A stretch of DNA of 64,000 nt, taken from positions 1 through 64,000 of the forward strand of contig JAFGBI010000303.1 in NCBI GenBank assembly GCA_016933275.1. The letters are read 5' to 3'. The notes beneath the pieces are model-generated. The model saw nothing but the letters and a program-made list of their open reading frames with translations. It did not search any database and was not told the origin of the DNA. Shown here piece by piece: positions 1 through 7,999 of the stretch; within the stretch, counting starts at the first letter, position 1; every line of letters begins with the position of its first letter. The translations under genes were made by a program, and so were the position numbers. Origin of the DNA: Polyangiaceae bacterium. Lineage in GTDB: Bacteria > Myxococcota_A > Polyangia > Polyangiales > Polyangiaceae.

Positions 1-504
1 GTACCGGTCCCGATCCGCTTCCTCCTCGGGACGGCGGACATAGGGGGGGATCGGCACGGAACCCTCGCGCGCGATCGCCTCCGCCACCGGCTCGTCGCTA
101 TGAAGCTCCACCGTCAGCGTGCCGTCCGCTCCCCGCTCTAGTACGTCCACGCGCAGTCCTCCCACCTCTACCACCGCTCCGGGACGCAGCGGGCGATTGG
201 ACCGCCCCAGGGCGCTCCACACCGTCGCCACCTCCACCGACTCGTCGCGCGATGGACCGAGGAGCAGAACCTCGACCCGCCCCCCCGTCCCCGCTCGGTG
301 ACCCCGCAGGCGGGCGCGGATCACGCGGCTGTCGTTGATGACGACGAGCGCACCGGGGGGCACGAGGTGCGGCCAGTCACGAACGCTCTGGTGCATGAGC
401 CCCTCGGGCGACACCACGAGGAGCCTCGCTCCATCCCGTTCGGGCAGGGGGTGCTGCGCGATCCGTTCCACGGGGAGCGCGTAGTCGAGGTCGGCTGTGC
501 GCAA
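1..504 (-). CDS. queA: QueA, tRNA ribosyltransferase-isomerase (N-terminal part, cut by window edge)
   Basis: S-adenosylmethionine:tRNA ribosyltransferase-isomerase moves the ribosyl part of SAM onto 7-aminomethyl-deazaguanine in tRNA, late in queuosine synthesis, in the cytosol. The minus-strand translation, not offered in the ORF track because it begins with TTG, reads RTADLDYALPVERIAQHPL, then PERDGARLLVV and VVINDSRVIRARL. This is the characteristic QueA N-terminus (family LPxxLIAQxPxxxRDxSRLL and NDTRVIPARL). The TTG start lies 16 bases after the stop of the upstream NtrC gene, so the two probably share a transcript. The reading frame is open to base 1; 168 codons are visible of a usual ~340-350. 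The start codon is inferred from family alignment; no strong ribosome site is seen. Confidence 0.9.
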   Translation of the reverse strand, partial: MRTADLDYALPVERIAQHPLPERDGARLLVVSPEGLMHQSVRDWPHLVPPGALVVINDSRVIRARLRGHRAGTGGRVEVLLLGPSRDESVEVATVWSALGRSNRPLRPGAVVEVGGLRVDVLERGADGTLTVELHSDEPVAEAIAREGSVPIPPYVRRPEEEADRDRY

Positions 505-520
505 CCTGATACCCGTGAGA

Positions 521-1945
521 TCAGCGGGACTCGTAGGTGATCCCCAGCCGCGTCATCTTTCGCCACAGCGTCGTCGGGCTGATATCGAGGCCTTCGGCCG
601 CCCGCTCTCGGCTCCCGTCGAACGCCTTGAGCGCCGCCTCGACCGCCTCCCTTTCCGCTTCGTCCACGATGTCGGCGAGGGTTCGACCGGTCGTCCGCGA
701 CGCACGGGGCGGTGCCTGCGGCAGAATGTCGTCCACGGTGACGACCCCCCCGGAGCAGAGCGCTACCGCCTGCTCCACCATGTTCTCCATCTCTCGCACG
801 TTGCCAGGATAGTCATGCACCAGTAGCCGTTCCATGACATTGTCGGCGAATCGCGCCCGCACGCTCATCTTCCGGTTGTACTTCTCCAGGAAGAACTCCG
901 CCAGGAGCGGGATATCCTCCCGCCGATCGCGGAGCGGCGGGAGGTGGAACCGCGCTACGTTCAACCGGTAATAGAGATCCTGACGAAAACGCCGCTCCTC
1001 GACCGCCGCGACCAGATCCACGTTCGTCGCGGCAACGACCCTGATGTTCACCTTGATCGGACGGTTCTCCCCCACGCGCCGGATTTCCCCGTCCTGGATC
1101 GAGCGCAAGAGCTTCGCCTGGAACGACAGCGTCGTCTCCGCGATCTCGTCGAAGAAGAACGTCCCCCCATCCGCCTCCTCGAACAACCCCTTGCGCGCGG
1201 AGAGTGCCCCGGTGAAGGCACCCCGCGCATGACCGAAGAGCTCGCTCTCGAGCAGCGTCTCGGTGATCGCAGCGCAATTGACGGTAACGAACGGGCGCTC
1301 GGCGCGTTTGCTGTTCGCGTGCACCGCCCGCGCGACGAGCTCCTTTCCGGTCCCGCTGTCGCCCGTGATGAGCACGATGGCGTCCGTGGGTGCGATCTTG
1401 ACGACCTTGGAGAGGACGTCTCGAATCGTCTGCGAGCGACCGATGATGTTCTCGAAGTGGTAGCGTTCCTTGAACTCCTGAGCGAAGAGTCGCACTTGCC
1501 CATGGAGACGACGGCTCTCGATCGCCTTCGTCACCTTCACGAGCAACTCCTGTTCACCGAACGGCTTCTGGATGTAGTCGAAGGCACCCAGCCGCATCGC
1601 CTCCACGGCACTCTCGATGGTACCGTAGGCGGTCATGACGATGACCTCGGTCATCGGTTGTGCCTCTTTGATCGTGCGCAGGACGTCGATGCCGTCGCAG
1701 TCGCCCATTCGAAGATCGGTGATCACCAGGTCGTAGGCTCCGGTCGCCCCCTTCTCCCGCCCTTCGCTGCCGTCACTGGCCTCATCGACCTCGTACCCGG
1801 CCCCGCGAAGGAGCATCGCGAGCGTCGTGCGCATGTTGCGCTGATCATCGACGACCAGAATCTTCTCGCCGAGCTGGGGCTCCATCGCGGTCTTGCCAGG
1901 AACGCCCTGCGTGGTCTTCTCGCTCTTGTTCGTGCTGCCAGACAT
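521..1945 (-). CDS. NtrC-family sigma-54-dependent response regulator
   Basis: Cytosolic transcription activator that, once phosphorylated, would drive sigma-54 polymerase. Order of domains: receiver (about residues 28-143) with acidic pocket VVDDQ and phospho-acceptor Asp77 in VITDLRM; AAA+ ATPase (about 165-400) with Walker A GDSGTGKE (195-202) and the sigma-54 contact loop GAFTGA (242-247); and a Fis-type helix-turn-helix at the C-terminus (ERAAEGLDISPTTLWRKM). The length of 474 aa is normal. It lies 94 bases downstream of a hybrid histidine kinase on the same strand, its likely partner, and 16 bases upstream of queA. The target genes cannot be told from the sequence. The first ~27 residues precede the receiver and are low in complexity; a later start at Met21 is possible. 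Confidence 0.95.
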   Translation of the reverse strand: MSGSTNKSEKTTQGVPGKTAMEPQLGEKILVVDDQRNMRTTLAMLLRGAGYEVDEASDGSEGREKGATGAYDLVITDLRMGDCDGIDVLRTIKEAQPMTEVIVMTAYGTIESAVEAMRLGAFDYIQKPFGEQELLVKVTKAIESRRLHGQVRLFAQEFKERYHFENIIGRSQTIRDVLSKVVKIAPTDAIVLITGDSGTGKELVARAVHANSKRAERPFVTVNCAAITETLLESELFGHARGAFTGALSARKGLFEEADGGTFFFDEIAETTLSFQAKLLRSIQDGEIRRVGENRPIKVNIRVVAATNVDLVAAVEERRFRQDLYYRLNVARFHLPPLRDRREDIPLLAEFFLEKYNRKMSVRARFADNVMERLLVHDYPGNVREMENMVEQAVALCSGGVVTVDDILPQAPPRASRTTGRTLADIVDEAEREAVEAALKAFDGSRERAAEGLDISPTTLWRKMTRLGITYESR

Positions 1946-2039
1946 CGTCGTTGCCGCTCAGAGGTCGGTCCCACCCTGGGGCGGCCCCTGCCATCACCTG
2001 GGAATCTAGGCTATGACCGTTCGCTGCCGCCCGCCAGCG

Positions 2040-3509
2040 TCATGTACGGGGACGGTTCTGGGCAAGCGCGATCGCCGCCGTGAGCTCCTTGAAGTCGAAG
2101 GGTTTCTCGAGCAGTCTCACCTGCGGTCCGAGGCTCGGAGCCGCGCGGGAGCCGCTCGCCGAAATGAGTACGATTCCCAGGCCGGGACGGGCGGCACGAA
2201 GCTCCTCCGCCAACTGACGGCCGTCTCCATCCCGCAAACGCACATCGATGACCGCAACCTCAATCTCCGCAGCGTAGGTGCGGAAGAGATCGCGCGACTC
2301 GGCCGCGCTCAGTGCGGCAAAGACCGTGTGCCCAGCCCGGCGCAGTTGTCGCGCGACGGCGCCAACCAAGGCGGCTTCGTCGTCGGCGAGGAGCAGCGTC
2401 ACCGCCGACCCCACGGCCTCCTTCACCGTGACCACTACTGGATCGACCTGCACCACGGAGGTGATCGGCCAATCCACGATGAAGAGCGCGCCGCCGGCGC
2501 GACTCGCATCCACCGTCACCGTCGCGCCTGTCGTCCGGGCAACCGCGTCCACGATCGCTAAACCGAGCCCGGTGCCATAGCACTCGCCGCCCTGCTCCGC
2601 GTCGCCCCCCTTGGTGGTAAAGTACGGTTCGAAGATCCGAGCGCGTAGCTCGTTGGGGATGCCGGGCCCCGAGTCGGCGACGCTGAACCGAACACCGCCG
2701 GAGGGCCGGCGCTTGAGCTCGACCTCGATCCCGCCCCCTCGCGACCGGGTAGCGTCCCGTGCGTTGACCATCAGGTTGAGGATGAGCTGATGCAACCGCG
2801 CCCGATCACCCACCACCTCGGCGACGCGGGGCTCGAGATCGAGGACAATCGGGACCCCCGCGGAGCCGCGCCCGAGGACCGCCGCGATGGCTCGGATCTC
2901 CTCGGCCAGGTCCACCGGCCGCCAGCTACCGGTTTCCTCGAACGCGATCGACCGGAGCGAGCGTGCCAACGCCGCGCCGCGTTCGGCGAAATCGATGATG
3001 GCCCGGAAGTCGCGCGCGGGGTCGCCTTCTCCCTCCAAAGCGTCCTGCAGGCCCGCCTGCGCCGTGGAGACGATGGTCGACAGCATGTTGTTCACATCGT
3101 GGCTCAGGCCTCCGGAGAACCGCGCGATGGTTTCGCTGCGTTCGCGCTGGGCGCGTGCCGTCGAGGTGGTGACCCGCTCCGTCTGGTCAACCAACGCCAG
3201 CAGGTACCCGTGACCCCCGGCAATGAACGCTCCATGTGCCTCCACGCGGAGCTCGCCCTCCGCTCTGGTTCGCACCAGGAGGTCGTCGACCCGAAATTCG
3301 GCTTGCCTGCTCAGCAGGCGGCGCACGAAGCTCGCGAGGCCGGTGGACACGCCTTCCATCAGTTCGTCGGCACGACGACCGACAGCGTCCTCGCCGAAAA
3401 CACCGGCGAACCGGCGACTGACCCGGGCAACCACGCCGTTTTCGTCGAGCAGAGCCTGCAGCGTGGGCGCATGCTCGAACGCTTCGGCGAGCGGGTCGTT
3501 CGGGTCCAT
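2040..3509 (-). CDS. Soluble hybrid sensor histidine kinase (PAS-kinase-receiver)
   Basis: Sensor kinase without any membrane span, so a cytosolic input is likely. Visible parts: an N-terminal PAS-like region (first ~115 residues, beginning AFEHAPTLQALLDENGVV), a phospho-acceptor His in GGLSHDVNNML, an HATPase domain with N box LILNLMVNARDA, G1 DSGPGIP and G2 GTGLGLAI, and a C-terminal receiver domain with LLLADDE, phospho-Asp in VIDVRLRDGDG and Lys in EKPFDF. It lies directly upstream of the NtrC-type regulator, which suggests a phosphorelay that may use the internal receiver as a side branch or phosphate sink. The track starts at a TTG at 3515; I prefer the in-frame ATG two codons later. 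No clear ribosome site supports either. Confidence 0.92.
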   Translation of the reverse strand: MDPNDPLAEAFEHAPTLQALLDENGVVARVSRRFAGVFGEDAVGRRADELMEGVSTGLASFVRRLLSRQAEFRVDDLLVRTRAEGELRVEAHGAFIAGGHGYLLALVDQTERVTTSTARAQRERSETIARFSGGLSHDVNNMLSTIVSTAQAGLQDALEGEGDPARDFRAIIDFAERGAALARSLRSIAFEETGSWRPVDLAEEIRAIAAVLGRGSAGVPIVLDLEPRVAEVVGDRARLHQLILNLMVNARDATRSRGGGIEVELKRRPSGGVRFSVADSGPGIPNELRARIFEPYFTTKGGDAEQGGECYGTGLGLAIVDAVARTTGATVTVDASRAGGALFIVDWPITSVVQVDPVVVTVKEAVGSAVTLLLADDEAALVGAVARQLRRAGHTVFAALSAAESRDLFRTYAAEIEVAVIDVRLRDGDGRQLAEELRAARPGLGIVLISASGSRAAPSLGPQVRLLEKPFDFKELTAAIALAQNRPRT

Positions 3510-3550
3510 CCGCAAGGTGACTCAACTCTACTCAGCCCGATGGATCGGAT

Positions 3551-5038
3551 CTACCGTCGCCTCCCGCGATCGGTTGCGGTGGCAGCCTCCGGGGCTAGCT
3601 CCTCGACCGCGACGGAATCCTCGGTCTCGCCCACCTGAACCGAGACGCTCGGAGCCGGGACGGCGCGCGAAGGGGCGGGCGGGGTCAGCGATTCCGTGGT
3701 CAGCGCAGCCGCGGTCTGGCTTCCGGCCGATCCGGACGGGGGGTCGGCGGGTCGGCACCCGCGTGGTACGCCCGAGCCCGCCAGCGCCGCCCCCGCCACC
3801 ACGAACCCGATGACGCCGATGACGACCCCGCCCAACCCAAGCGCACGGCTTCGCCGAACGGCGCTCCGCACGGATTCTGACCTGGAGGGGTCGAACGATC
3901 CGGTAAGCTCTGTTGTCCTCCGAGGAGCGTCCCCCGAGAACACCACCCGGTCGAAACTGCTGAGATTGGAGAGCCCACTCACGCTGGGCTCACCCTCCGG
4001 TTCCGCTGCGCGGAACGCTGGCTCCTCGGAGACCAGGCCAGCACGAGCGGCCGCCACCGAACGAAGGGCGCCACGCACCGCCTGACGGCGCGCCTCGATA
4101 CGGTCGCCGAGCACCTTGCGCAACAGCCCGGCGATCCCCGCCCGGGGGACGACGATCCGCTCATCCTTGAGGTAGCGCTCGAGGGCCCGCTGGAAGTCTC
4201 GGGCGGACTGGAATCTCTCGCGCCGGCTGCGTGAGAGTGCCTTCATGGCGATCCGCTCGAGCGCGAGCGGATAGTCCGGGACCAACGACGTCAAGGGGGG
4301 GATCTCTCCCTTCACCACCAGCGAGAGCGTCTCCGCGTCGCTTTCCCCACGGAAGAGACGGCGACCCGTCGTGAGCTCGTAGAGCACGATCCCGAGGGAG
4401 AACACGTCACTGCGGCGATCCACCGGACGGGCGAGCGCCTGCTCGGGGGACATATATCCGAATTTCCCCTTGACATGGCCGACCTCGGTCGCCTCGCTGG
4501 CCCGTAACCTGGCCTTCGCGACCCCGAAATCCACCAGCTTCACCCGCCCACTCGTACTGATGAGGATGTTGTGCGGCGACACGTCTCGGTGCACCACGTT
4601 GAGTTCCACGCCGTTCTCATCCCGGAGCCCGTGCGCCGCGTGGAGACCGGCGGCGGCGTCCGCGATGATCCGAACGGCCATCTCCGGCGGGATCGGCCGC
4701 CGCTTCCCCGCCTCCGCGATCAGGGCGTGGAGCGAGTCACCCTCCACCCATTCCATCGTCATGTAGACCACGCCGTCGATCTCGCCGACCTCGTAGAGAT
4801 CGACAACGCTGGGATGCCGGATGCGCGAAACCAGCTGTCCCTCATCGAGGAACATCTTGACGAACTCGACCTCCTCCGCGAGGTTCGAATGGATCGTCTT
4901 GACCGCGACGATCCGGGAGTCTTCGGCGCGAACCGCGTGCTCGTGGGCAACCCACACACTCGCCATGCCCCCCCGCCCGATCTTCACCAGGAGGTCATAT
5001 CGACCGAACCTCGTGCCGCGTTCGAGCTCACGAACCAT
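3551..5038 (-). CDS. Membrane-anchored Ser/Thr protein kinase (Hanks type)
   Basis: Eukaryotic-like kinase of 495 aa. The kinase domain fills roughly residues 10-290: P-loop GRGGMASVW, catalytic Lys in VAVKTI, HRDVSPHNIL catalytic loop, DFGVAK, and GYMSPEQ. A juxtamembrane stretch follows, then one membrane span near residue 410 (LGGVVIGVIGFVVAGAAL) and a short Pro/Ser-rich tail outside the membrane with no PASTA or other sensor domain. The track begins 129 codons upstream, but that extension is non-protein-like and runs into a repeat element. I therefore start at the ATG giving MVRELERGTRFGRYDLL, which is where family members begin. It lies 35 bases upstream of the hybrid kinase start, so co-transcription is possible. 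Substrates are unknown. Confidence 0.93.
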   Translation of the reverse strand: MVRELERGTRFGRYDLLVKIGRGGMASVWVAHEHAVRAEDSRIVAVKTIHSNLAEEVEFVKMFLDEGQLVSRIRHPSVVDLYEVGEIDGVVYMTMEWVEGDSLHALIAEAGKRRPIPPEMAVRIIADAAAGLHAAHGLRDENGVELNVVHRDVSPHNILISTSGRVKLVDFGVAKARLRASEATEVGHVKGKFGYMSPEQALARPVDRRSDVFSLGIVLYELTTGRRLFRGESDAETLSLVVKGEIPPLTSLVPDYPLALERIAMKALSRSRRERFQSARDFQRALERYLKDERIVVPRAGIAGLLRKVLGDRIEARRQAVRGALRSVAAARAGLVSEEPAFRAAEPEGEPSVSGLSNLSSFDRVVFSGDAPRRTTELTGSFDPSRSESVRSAVRRSRALGLGGVVIGVIGFVVAGAALAGSGVPRGCRPADPPSGSAGSQTAAALTTESLTPPAPSRAVPAPSVSVQVGETEDSVAVEELAPEAATATDRGRRR

Positions 5039-5522
5039 CTTCGCAGGTGCCCCGGTTGGGAGAAGACCGAAAACTCCACGGTACCCCGAATCGCTCCCGC
5101 GTGAACCATCCCTCGTGTCGCTCGGGTCTTGGTTCCCCAGCAGAAGGGTGCTACTCGACGGGCCGAATGGGAGCCCTGGAGCACCGATCAGGCTGCCAAC
5201 GGAAGCGGCGCCGCTCAAAATGCACCCCAATTCGACCCTGGATCTGCCCACTCGGCGCTGCCGAGCGGGCCCCGACACCCGGTGCCCTTGACGTGGGTCC
5301 TGTGCAGAGCAAGGGACCCGCGGCGTCCCGGCCCCACGCCGCTTCACCGCATGGGGTGCGTTTCCAGCGCCACCCTGGGCGAGGCTTGCTGCCCGTTCGG
5401 TGCCCGACGCCCTCACCCACCCCACGGATGCTGGGTGGGACCCGGAGGACGCGGGTCCCTAGGTTGTTGATTTTTCGCAGCAATCAACCCGATTGCTGCA
5501 TTGGCCCCAAGAGGAACATGCC
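5039..5522. other. Gene-free gap with palindromic element copy X
   Basis: 484 bases between the divergent Ser/Thr kinase and small helical protein genes. The right three-quarters is filled by an inverted-repeat element (copy X, see repeat entry). The left part (5039-5170) should hold the kinase promoter, but I see no convincing -35/-10 pair. ORFs on both strands here are arginine- and proline-rich shadows without family resemblance. Confidence 0.6.
5176..5499. repeat. Palindromic dispersed element, copy X (long form)
   Basis: Shares blocks in the same order with copy Y at 16991-17144: GGAGCACCGATCAGG, GCCAAC, a GGCG-rich arm, GCGTTTCCA, CTGCCNGTTCGGTGC, then TAGGT(T/C)GTTGATTT followed by a hairpin with perfect 9-base arms (GCAGCAATC at 5477-5485, GATTGCTGC at 5491-5499). 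Copy X is about twice as long because of extra GC-rich sequence in the middle (an inner GCACCCC/GGGGTGC pair is visible) and an extra segment (about 5406-5460) before TAGG. The terminal hairpin sits 23 bases before the ATG of the next gene. Confidence 0.75.
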
Positions 5523-5966
5523 ATGGCAACGCTGCGCGAGAAACTCAGCACCGGAACCAAACGACAGGCAGTCGTGGATGACGCCCTCCTCGTCCTCGAC
5601 CAGGAGGTCGCGGACAAGTCCGGACTAACCGGAATCGCCATCAAGGCGGCCTACGCGATGGTGAAGGGGGTCAAGCCCGGGTTCATCCGCGAGGTGGTCG
5701 ACCACCTGCTGGATGACTTCGTGGACGCCCTCGAGCCAATCGCGGCCGAGGCCGCGGAAAAGGGGCAGCGAGCGGGGCCCTACCTCGAGACGAACCGGAG
5801 TCGGGTCGCCGATGCCCTCCTCGCCATCACGGACCGCAAGGCGCAGAACGCCCAGAACCGCGCCATCAAGGCCGCATACGAGAGGCTCCGTCCCACCGCC
5901 AAGAAGCACGTCGAGGCCGCGGCACCTCGTCTTGGTCGAATGATGGAAAAGCACCTCGCCGACTGA
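5523..5966 (+). CDS. Small conserved helical protein, function unknown
   Basis: 147-residue, soluble, probably all-helical protein (MATLREKLSTGTKRQAVV...), with a central stretch AAYAMVKGVKPGFIREVV and a basic, Ala-rich C-terminal half. It resembles a small family of unknown function that I recall from myxobacteria and actinobacteria, but I cannot name a role. The track starts ten codons earlier; I chose ATG 5523 because GAGGAAC lies 5-10 bases upstream and the first ten codons would come from the repeat hairpin. There is no signal peptide or membrane segment. It is monocistronic in appearance, flanked by two different dispersed repeats. Confidence 0.75.
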   Translation: MATLREKLSTGTKRQAVVDDALLVLDQEVADKSGLTGIAIKAAYAMVKGVKPGFIREVVDHLLDDFVDALEPIAAEAAEKGQRAGPYLETNRSRVADALLAITDRKAQNAQNRAIKAAYERLRPTAKKHVEAAAPRLGRMMEKHLAD

Positions 5967-6567
5967 GGTCCCCACTGGTCTTTCTGCCAGGCCAGAATTG
6001 TACAGTATTCCAATCGGTTTTGTGTAATAATCCGCCAGGGTGGGCGTACCTTCTGCGCCGAGGTGGTCCGAGCCGCTGAAGAGACGGCCTCGCCCGCTCC
6101 TGCCTCGCTTCGATCCCACGGCCTTGCTGCTCGGTGGGGACTCAGGTCGGCTGGGGCCGAGCGTGACCAACTCGATGTCGGATCGGGTGGTGCTGGCTGG
6201 ATCAGCAATCGATGGCGGCCCGCTCGGCCACCGCCCAACCACCAAAGAGGGGGTCGTCTCACGACGATCCTGACCCGGCGGAGCCGAAACCAAACAGGCC
6301 GTCCGCGGTCAGCGGTCCGCTGTCAGGTGAAACCCGGAGACCCCGATCGCTGACGCCCGATTGCTGATGGCCGCGAGAACATTGAAAAAAATTCTGCCGG
6401 ATCCGGTCAAGACAACACCGCCAAGGGACGAGCCACCCTGCCCCTAGCTCGCTCGTGAGCAGCGAGCAGGTTCGACCGATCTCGGGGGCCCGCCCTGGCT
6501 CGACGCACCTGCGCTGACCGGTTTCTGCGGGACACGTGGGCCTTCCTGCGCTATCACCCCGCGCACC
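5967..6567. other. Gene-free gap with AT-rich patch and repeat copy A
   Basis: 601 bases. Just after the stop codon lies a GU-containing hairpin (CTGGTC...GGCCAG, about 5973-5994), then a conspicuous AT-rich patch (about 5995-6033, AATTGTACAGTATTCC and GTGTAATAATCC) in otherwise very GC-rich DNA, which could be a promoter or binding site. Repeat copy A fills 6283-6438. A small 7-base hairpin, GCTCGCT/AGCGAGC, follows near 6448. ORFs across the gap look like shadows. Confidence 0.5.
6283..6438. repeat. Dispersed ~150-bp repeat, copy A
   Basis: Shows the same series of blocks as copies B and C at 52.8-53.1 kb: GCCGAAACCAA at the left, a (G)GCCGTC..GGTCAGCG block, GATTGCTGA, CGAGAACATTGA, then the best-conserved box TCTGCCGGATCCGGTCAAGA and CGCCAAGGGAC at the right. 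In copy A a run of seven A's interrupts the region just before the box. No coding potential is evident. Confidence 0.7.
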
Positions 6568-6708
6568 ATGGGCACCCCGCAGGACCCGCCAGCCAGAAGA
6601 AAGCAACGCAAGCGCCGCGCCCGAAAGAACGAGGCGTGGGAAGCCACTCGCGCCGCCGAGAACGCGGAGGCCGCGAAGCCAAAGGCTCCGCCGAAGACCA
6701 CGACTTGA
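6568..6708 (+). CDS. Tiny basic hypothetical protein (46 aa)
   Basis: An ORF below the track's length limit: MGTPQDPPARRKQRKRRAR, then KNEAWEATRAAENAEAAKP and a Lys/Pro/Thr-rich end. The strongly basic N-terminal half followed by an Ala/Glu helix-prone half looks like a real small nucleic-acid- or ribosome-associated protein rather than a random reading frame, and the other frames here read much less like protein. There is no good ribosome site, and it lies 73 bases upstream of the zinc-ribbon gene on the same strand. A GC hairpin (CCCCC..GGGGG, near 6716-6730) follows the stop. Function unknown; it could be spurious. Confidence 0.45.
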   Translation: MGTPQDPPARRKQRKRRARKNEAWEATRAAENAEAAKPKAPPKTTT

Positions 6709-6780
6709 GCCAGGCCCCCGCAGGGGGGATCACGACGGCGATGACCGTAGCCACAGGCTGCTCGCAGCGCGTGTCCTCCT

Positions 6781-7554
6781 GTGCCTTCGATTCCGGCGGT
6801 TCACGTGGTAGATCCGCGTTGCATGGATGGTGCGCGCGTATTTCGCTGCCCTGCGTGTGGAGGCGACGTCAGCGAGTGGGCACGTGGTTGCCCGTTCTGC
6901 CGGGCTCCACTCGCCACGGTGCGATGCGGCAACTGCTTCCACATGAACGTTCCTCAGGCCGTCCATTGCTCCGGGTGTGGGCGCGAGCTGGCACTCGAAC
7001 CGATCGGAGAGCCATCGGCGATGGCTTGCCCTCGCTGCGAGACCCCTCTGCTGGCGTTGCCGCAGGGGCCAGGATCCCTGTTCGACTGCGCGCAATGTGG
7101 GGGGCAGTTCGTGGAGAACGCCCTGCTCCGTGACCTCGTCGAGCAGCAGCGTGTCGTTCGGCCGGTCGCCGGGTTCCCGCCGACCAGCCAGGTACCGTCT
7201 ACCGAGACCGTGCGCTACCTGGCCTGTCCCGCCTGCGCGAAGCTCATGCATCGGAAGAACTTCGGACGGAGGAGTGGAGTCATCGTGGATGTCTGTCCGC
7301 ACCATGGAATCTGGTTCGATGCCGGTGAGTTGCCGCGTATCTTGAGCTTCGTCTCGAGCGGGGGACTCGAACGGGCCGCGGCACTGCACCGGGAAGAAGA
7401 GCGGATGGCATCGCTCCGCGGCGGGTCGTCTGGCCCCTCGTCCGCGGCCCTCTCGAGCGGTGTCCCGAGCCATCGTTTCGACGCCGAGCTCCTCAGCGAT
7501 CTCGCCGAAGTGGGGCGGGACTTCCTCGGATACCTCCGCACCCTCATCCGTTGA
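6781..7554 (+). CDS. Multi-zinc-ribbon protein with C-terminal zf-TFIIB-like motif
   Basis: 257 aa with eight Cys-pair knuckles forming four zinc ribbons: CPACGG/CPFC (about 23-40), CGNC/CSGC (49-67), CPRC/CAQC (83-103), and CPAC/CPHHG in the last. The last runs into IWFDAGELPRIL, the signature ending of zf-TFIIB-type ribbons (CPxC...C..C.G.WxDxGEL). Such proteins are predicted to bind nucleic acid or protein; the exact role is unknown. There is no membrane span. The tail (about 200-257) is Ser/Gly-rich and ends in a predicted helix. The track start is GTG 6781; ATG 6823 (MDGARVFRCPACGG) is an equally plausible start. It lies upstream of clpS on the same strand with a 90-base gap. Confidence 0.8.
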   Translation: MPSIPAVHVVDPRCMDGARVFRCPACGGDVSEWARGCPFCRAPLATVRCGNCFHMNVPQAVHCSGCGRELALEPIGEPSAMACPRCETPLLALPQGPGSLFDCAQCGGQFVENALLRDLVEQQRVVRPVAGFPPTSQVPSTETVRYLACPACAKLMHRKNFGRRSGVIVDVCPHHGIWFDAGELPRILSFVSSGGLERAAALHREEERMASLRGGSSGPSSAALSSGVPSHRFDAELLSDLAEVGRDFLGYLRTLIR

Positions 7555-7644
7555 CTCGCCCCGCCTGCCGGCTCGGTCGGTTCACACCGGCAGGCTCGAC
7601 AGCGCGGCCAACGCGAACAAGAATTGTCCAAGCCAACCCTCACC

Positions 7645-7983
7645 ATGGCAAGCCACCGCCGTTCGTCCCAACCCGAAGAGCGGGGCGACGTCAATGTCGC
7701 CGAGCGAACCAGCACCTCCGAGCCCCGTCGGTACAACGTCGTCTTCCACAACGACGACTACACGACCATGGAATTCGTCGTCCTCGTGTTGACCCGGTTC
7801 TTTCACAGGGACGAGACCGAGGCGACTCGCATCATGTTGGAGGTACACCATCGTGGGTTCGGCGTCGTGGGCACATTCACCCGCGACGTCGCAGAAACGA
7901 AGGCTCAACAGGTCATGGAGTACGCTCGCGAACACGGCCACCCGCTCCGCTGCTCCGCCGAACCCGAGGGGATGACGAGCTGA
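7645..7983 (+). CDS. clpS: ClpS, ClpA adaptor
   Basis: Adaptor that binds the N-domain of ClpA and hands over N-end-rule substrates to ClpAP protease. The core matches the family: [17 protein letters not shown], the [11 protein letters not shown] helix and the [21 protein letters not shown]-terminal stretch. The first ~28 residues are a polar, disordered-looking extension, as is common. At 112 aa it has normal length. ATG 7645 is chosen; the track's TTG at 7624 adds seven residues. Its stop lies 16 bases before the clpA start, so the pair is co-transcribed as in most proteobacteria. Confidence 0.95.
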   Translation: MASHRRSSQPEERGDVNVAERTSTSEPRRYNVVFHNDDYTTMEFVVLVLTRFFHRDETEATRIMLEVHHRGFGVVGTFTRDVAETKAQQVMEYAREHGHPLRCSAEPEGMTS

Positions 7984-7999
7984 CCGGAGAAACCCCGCG

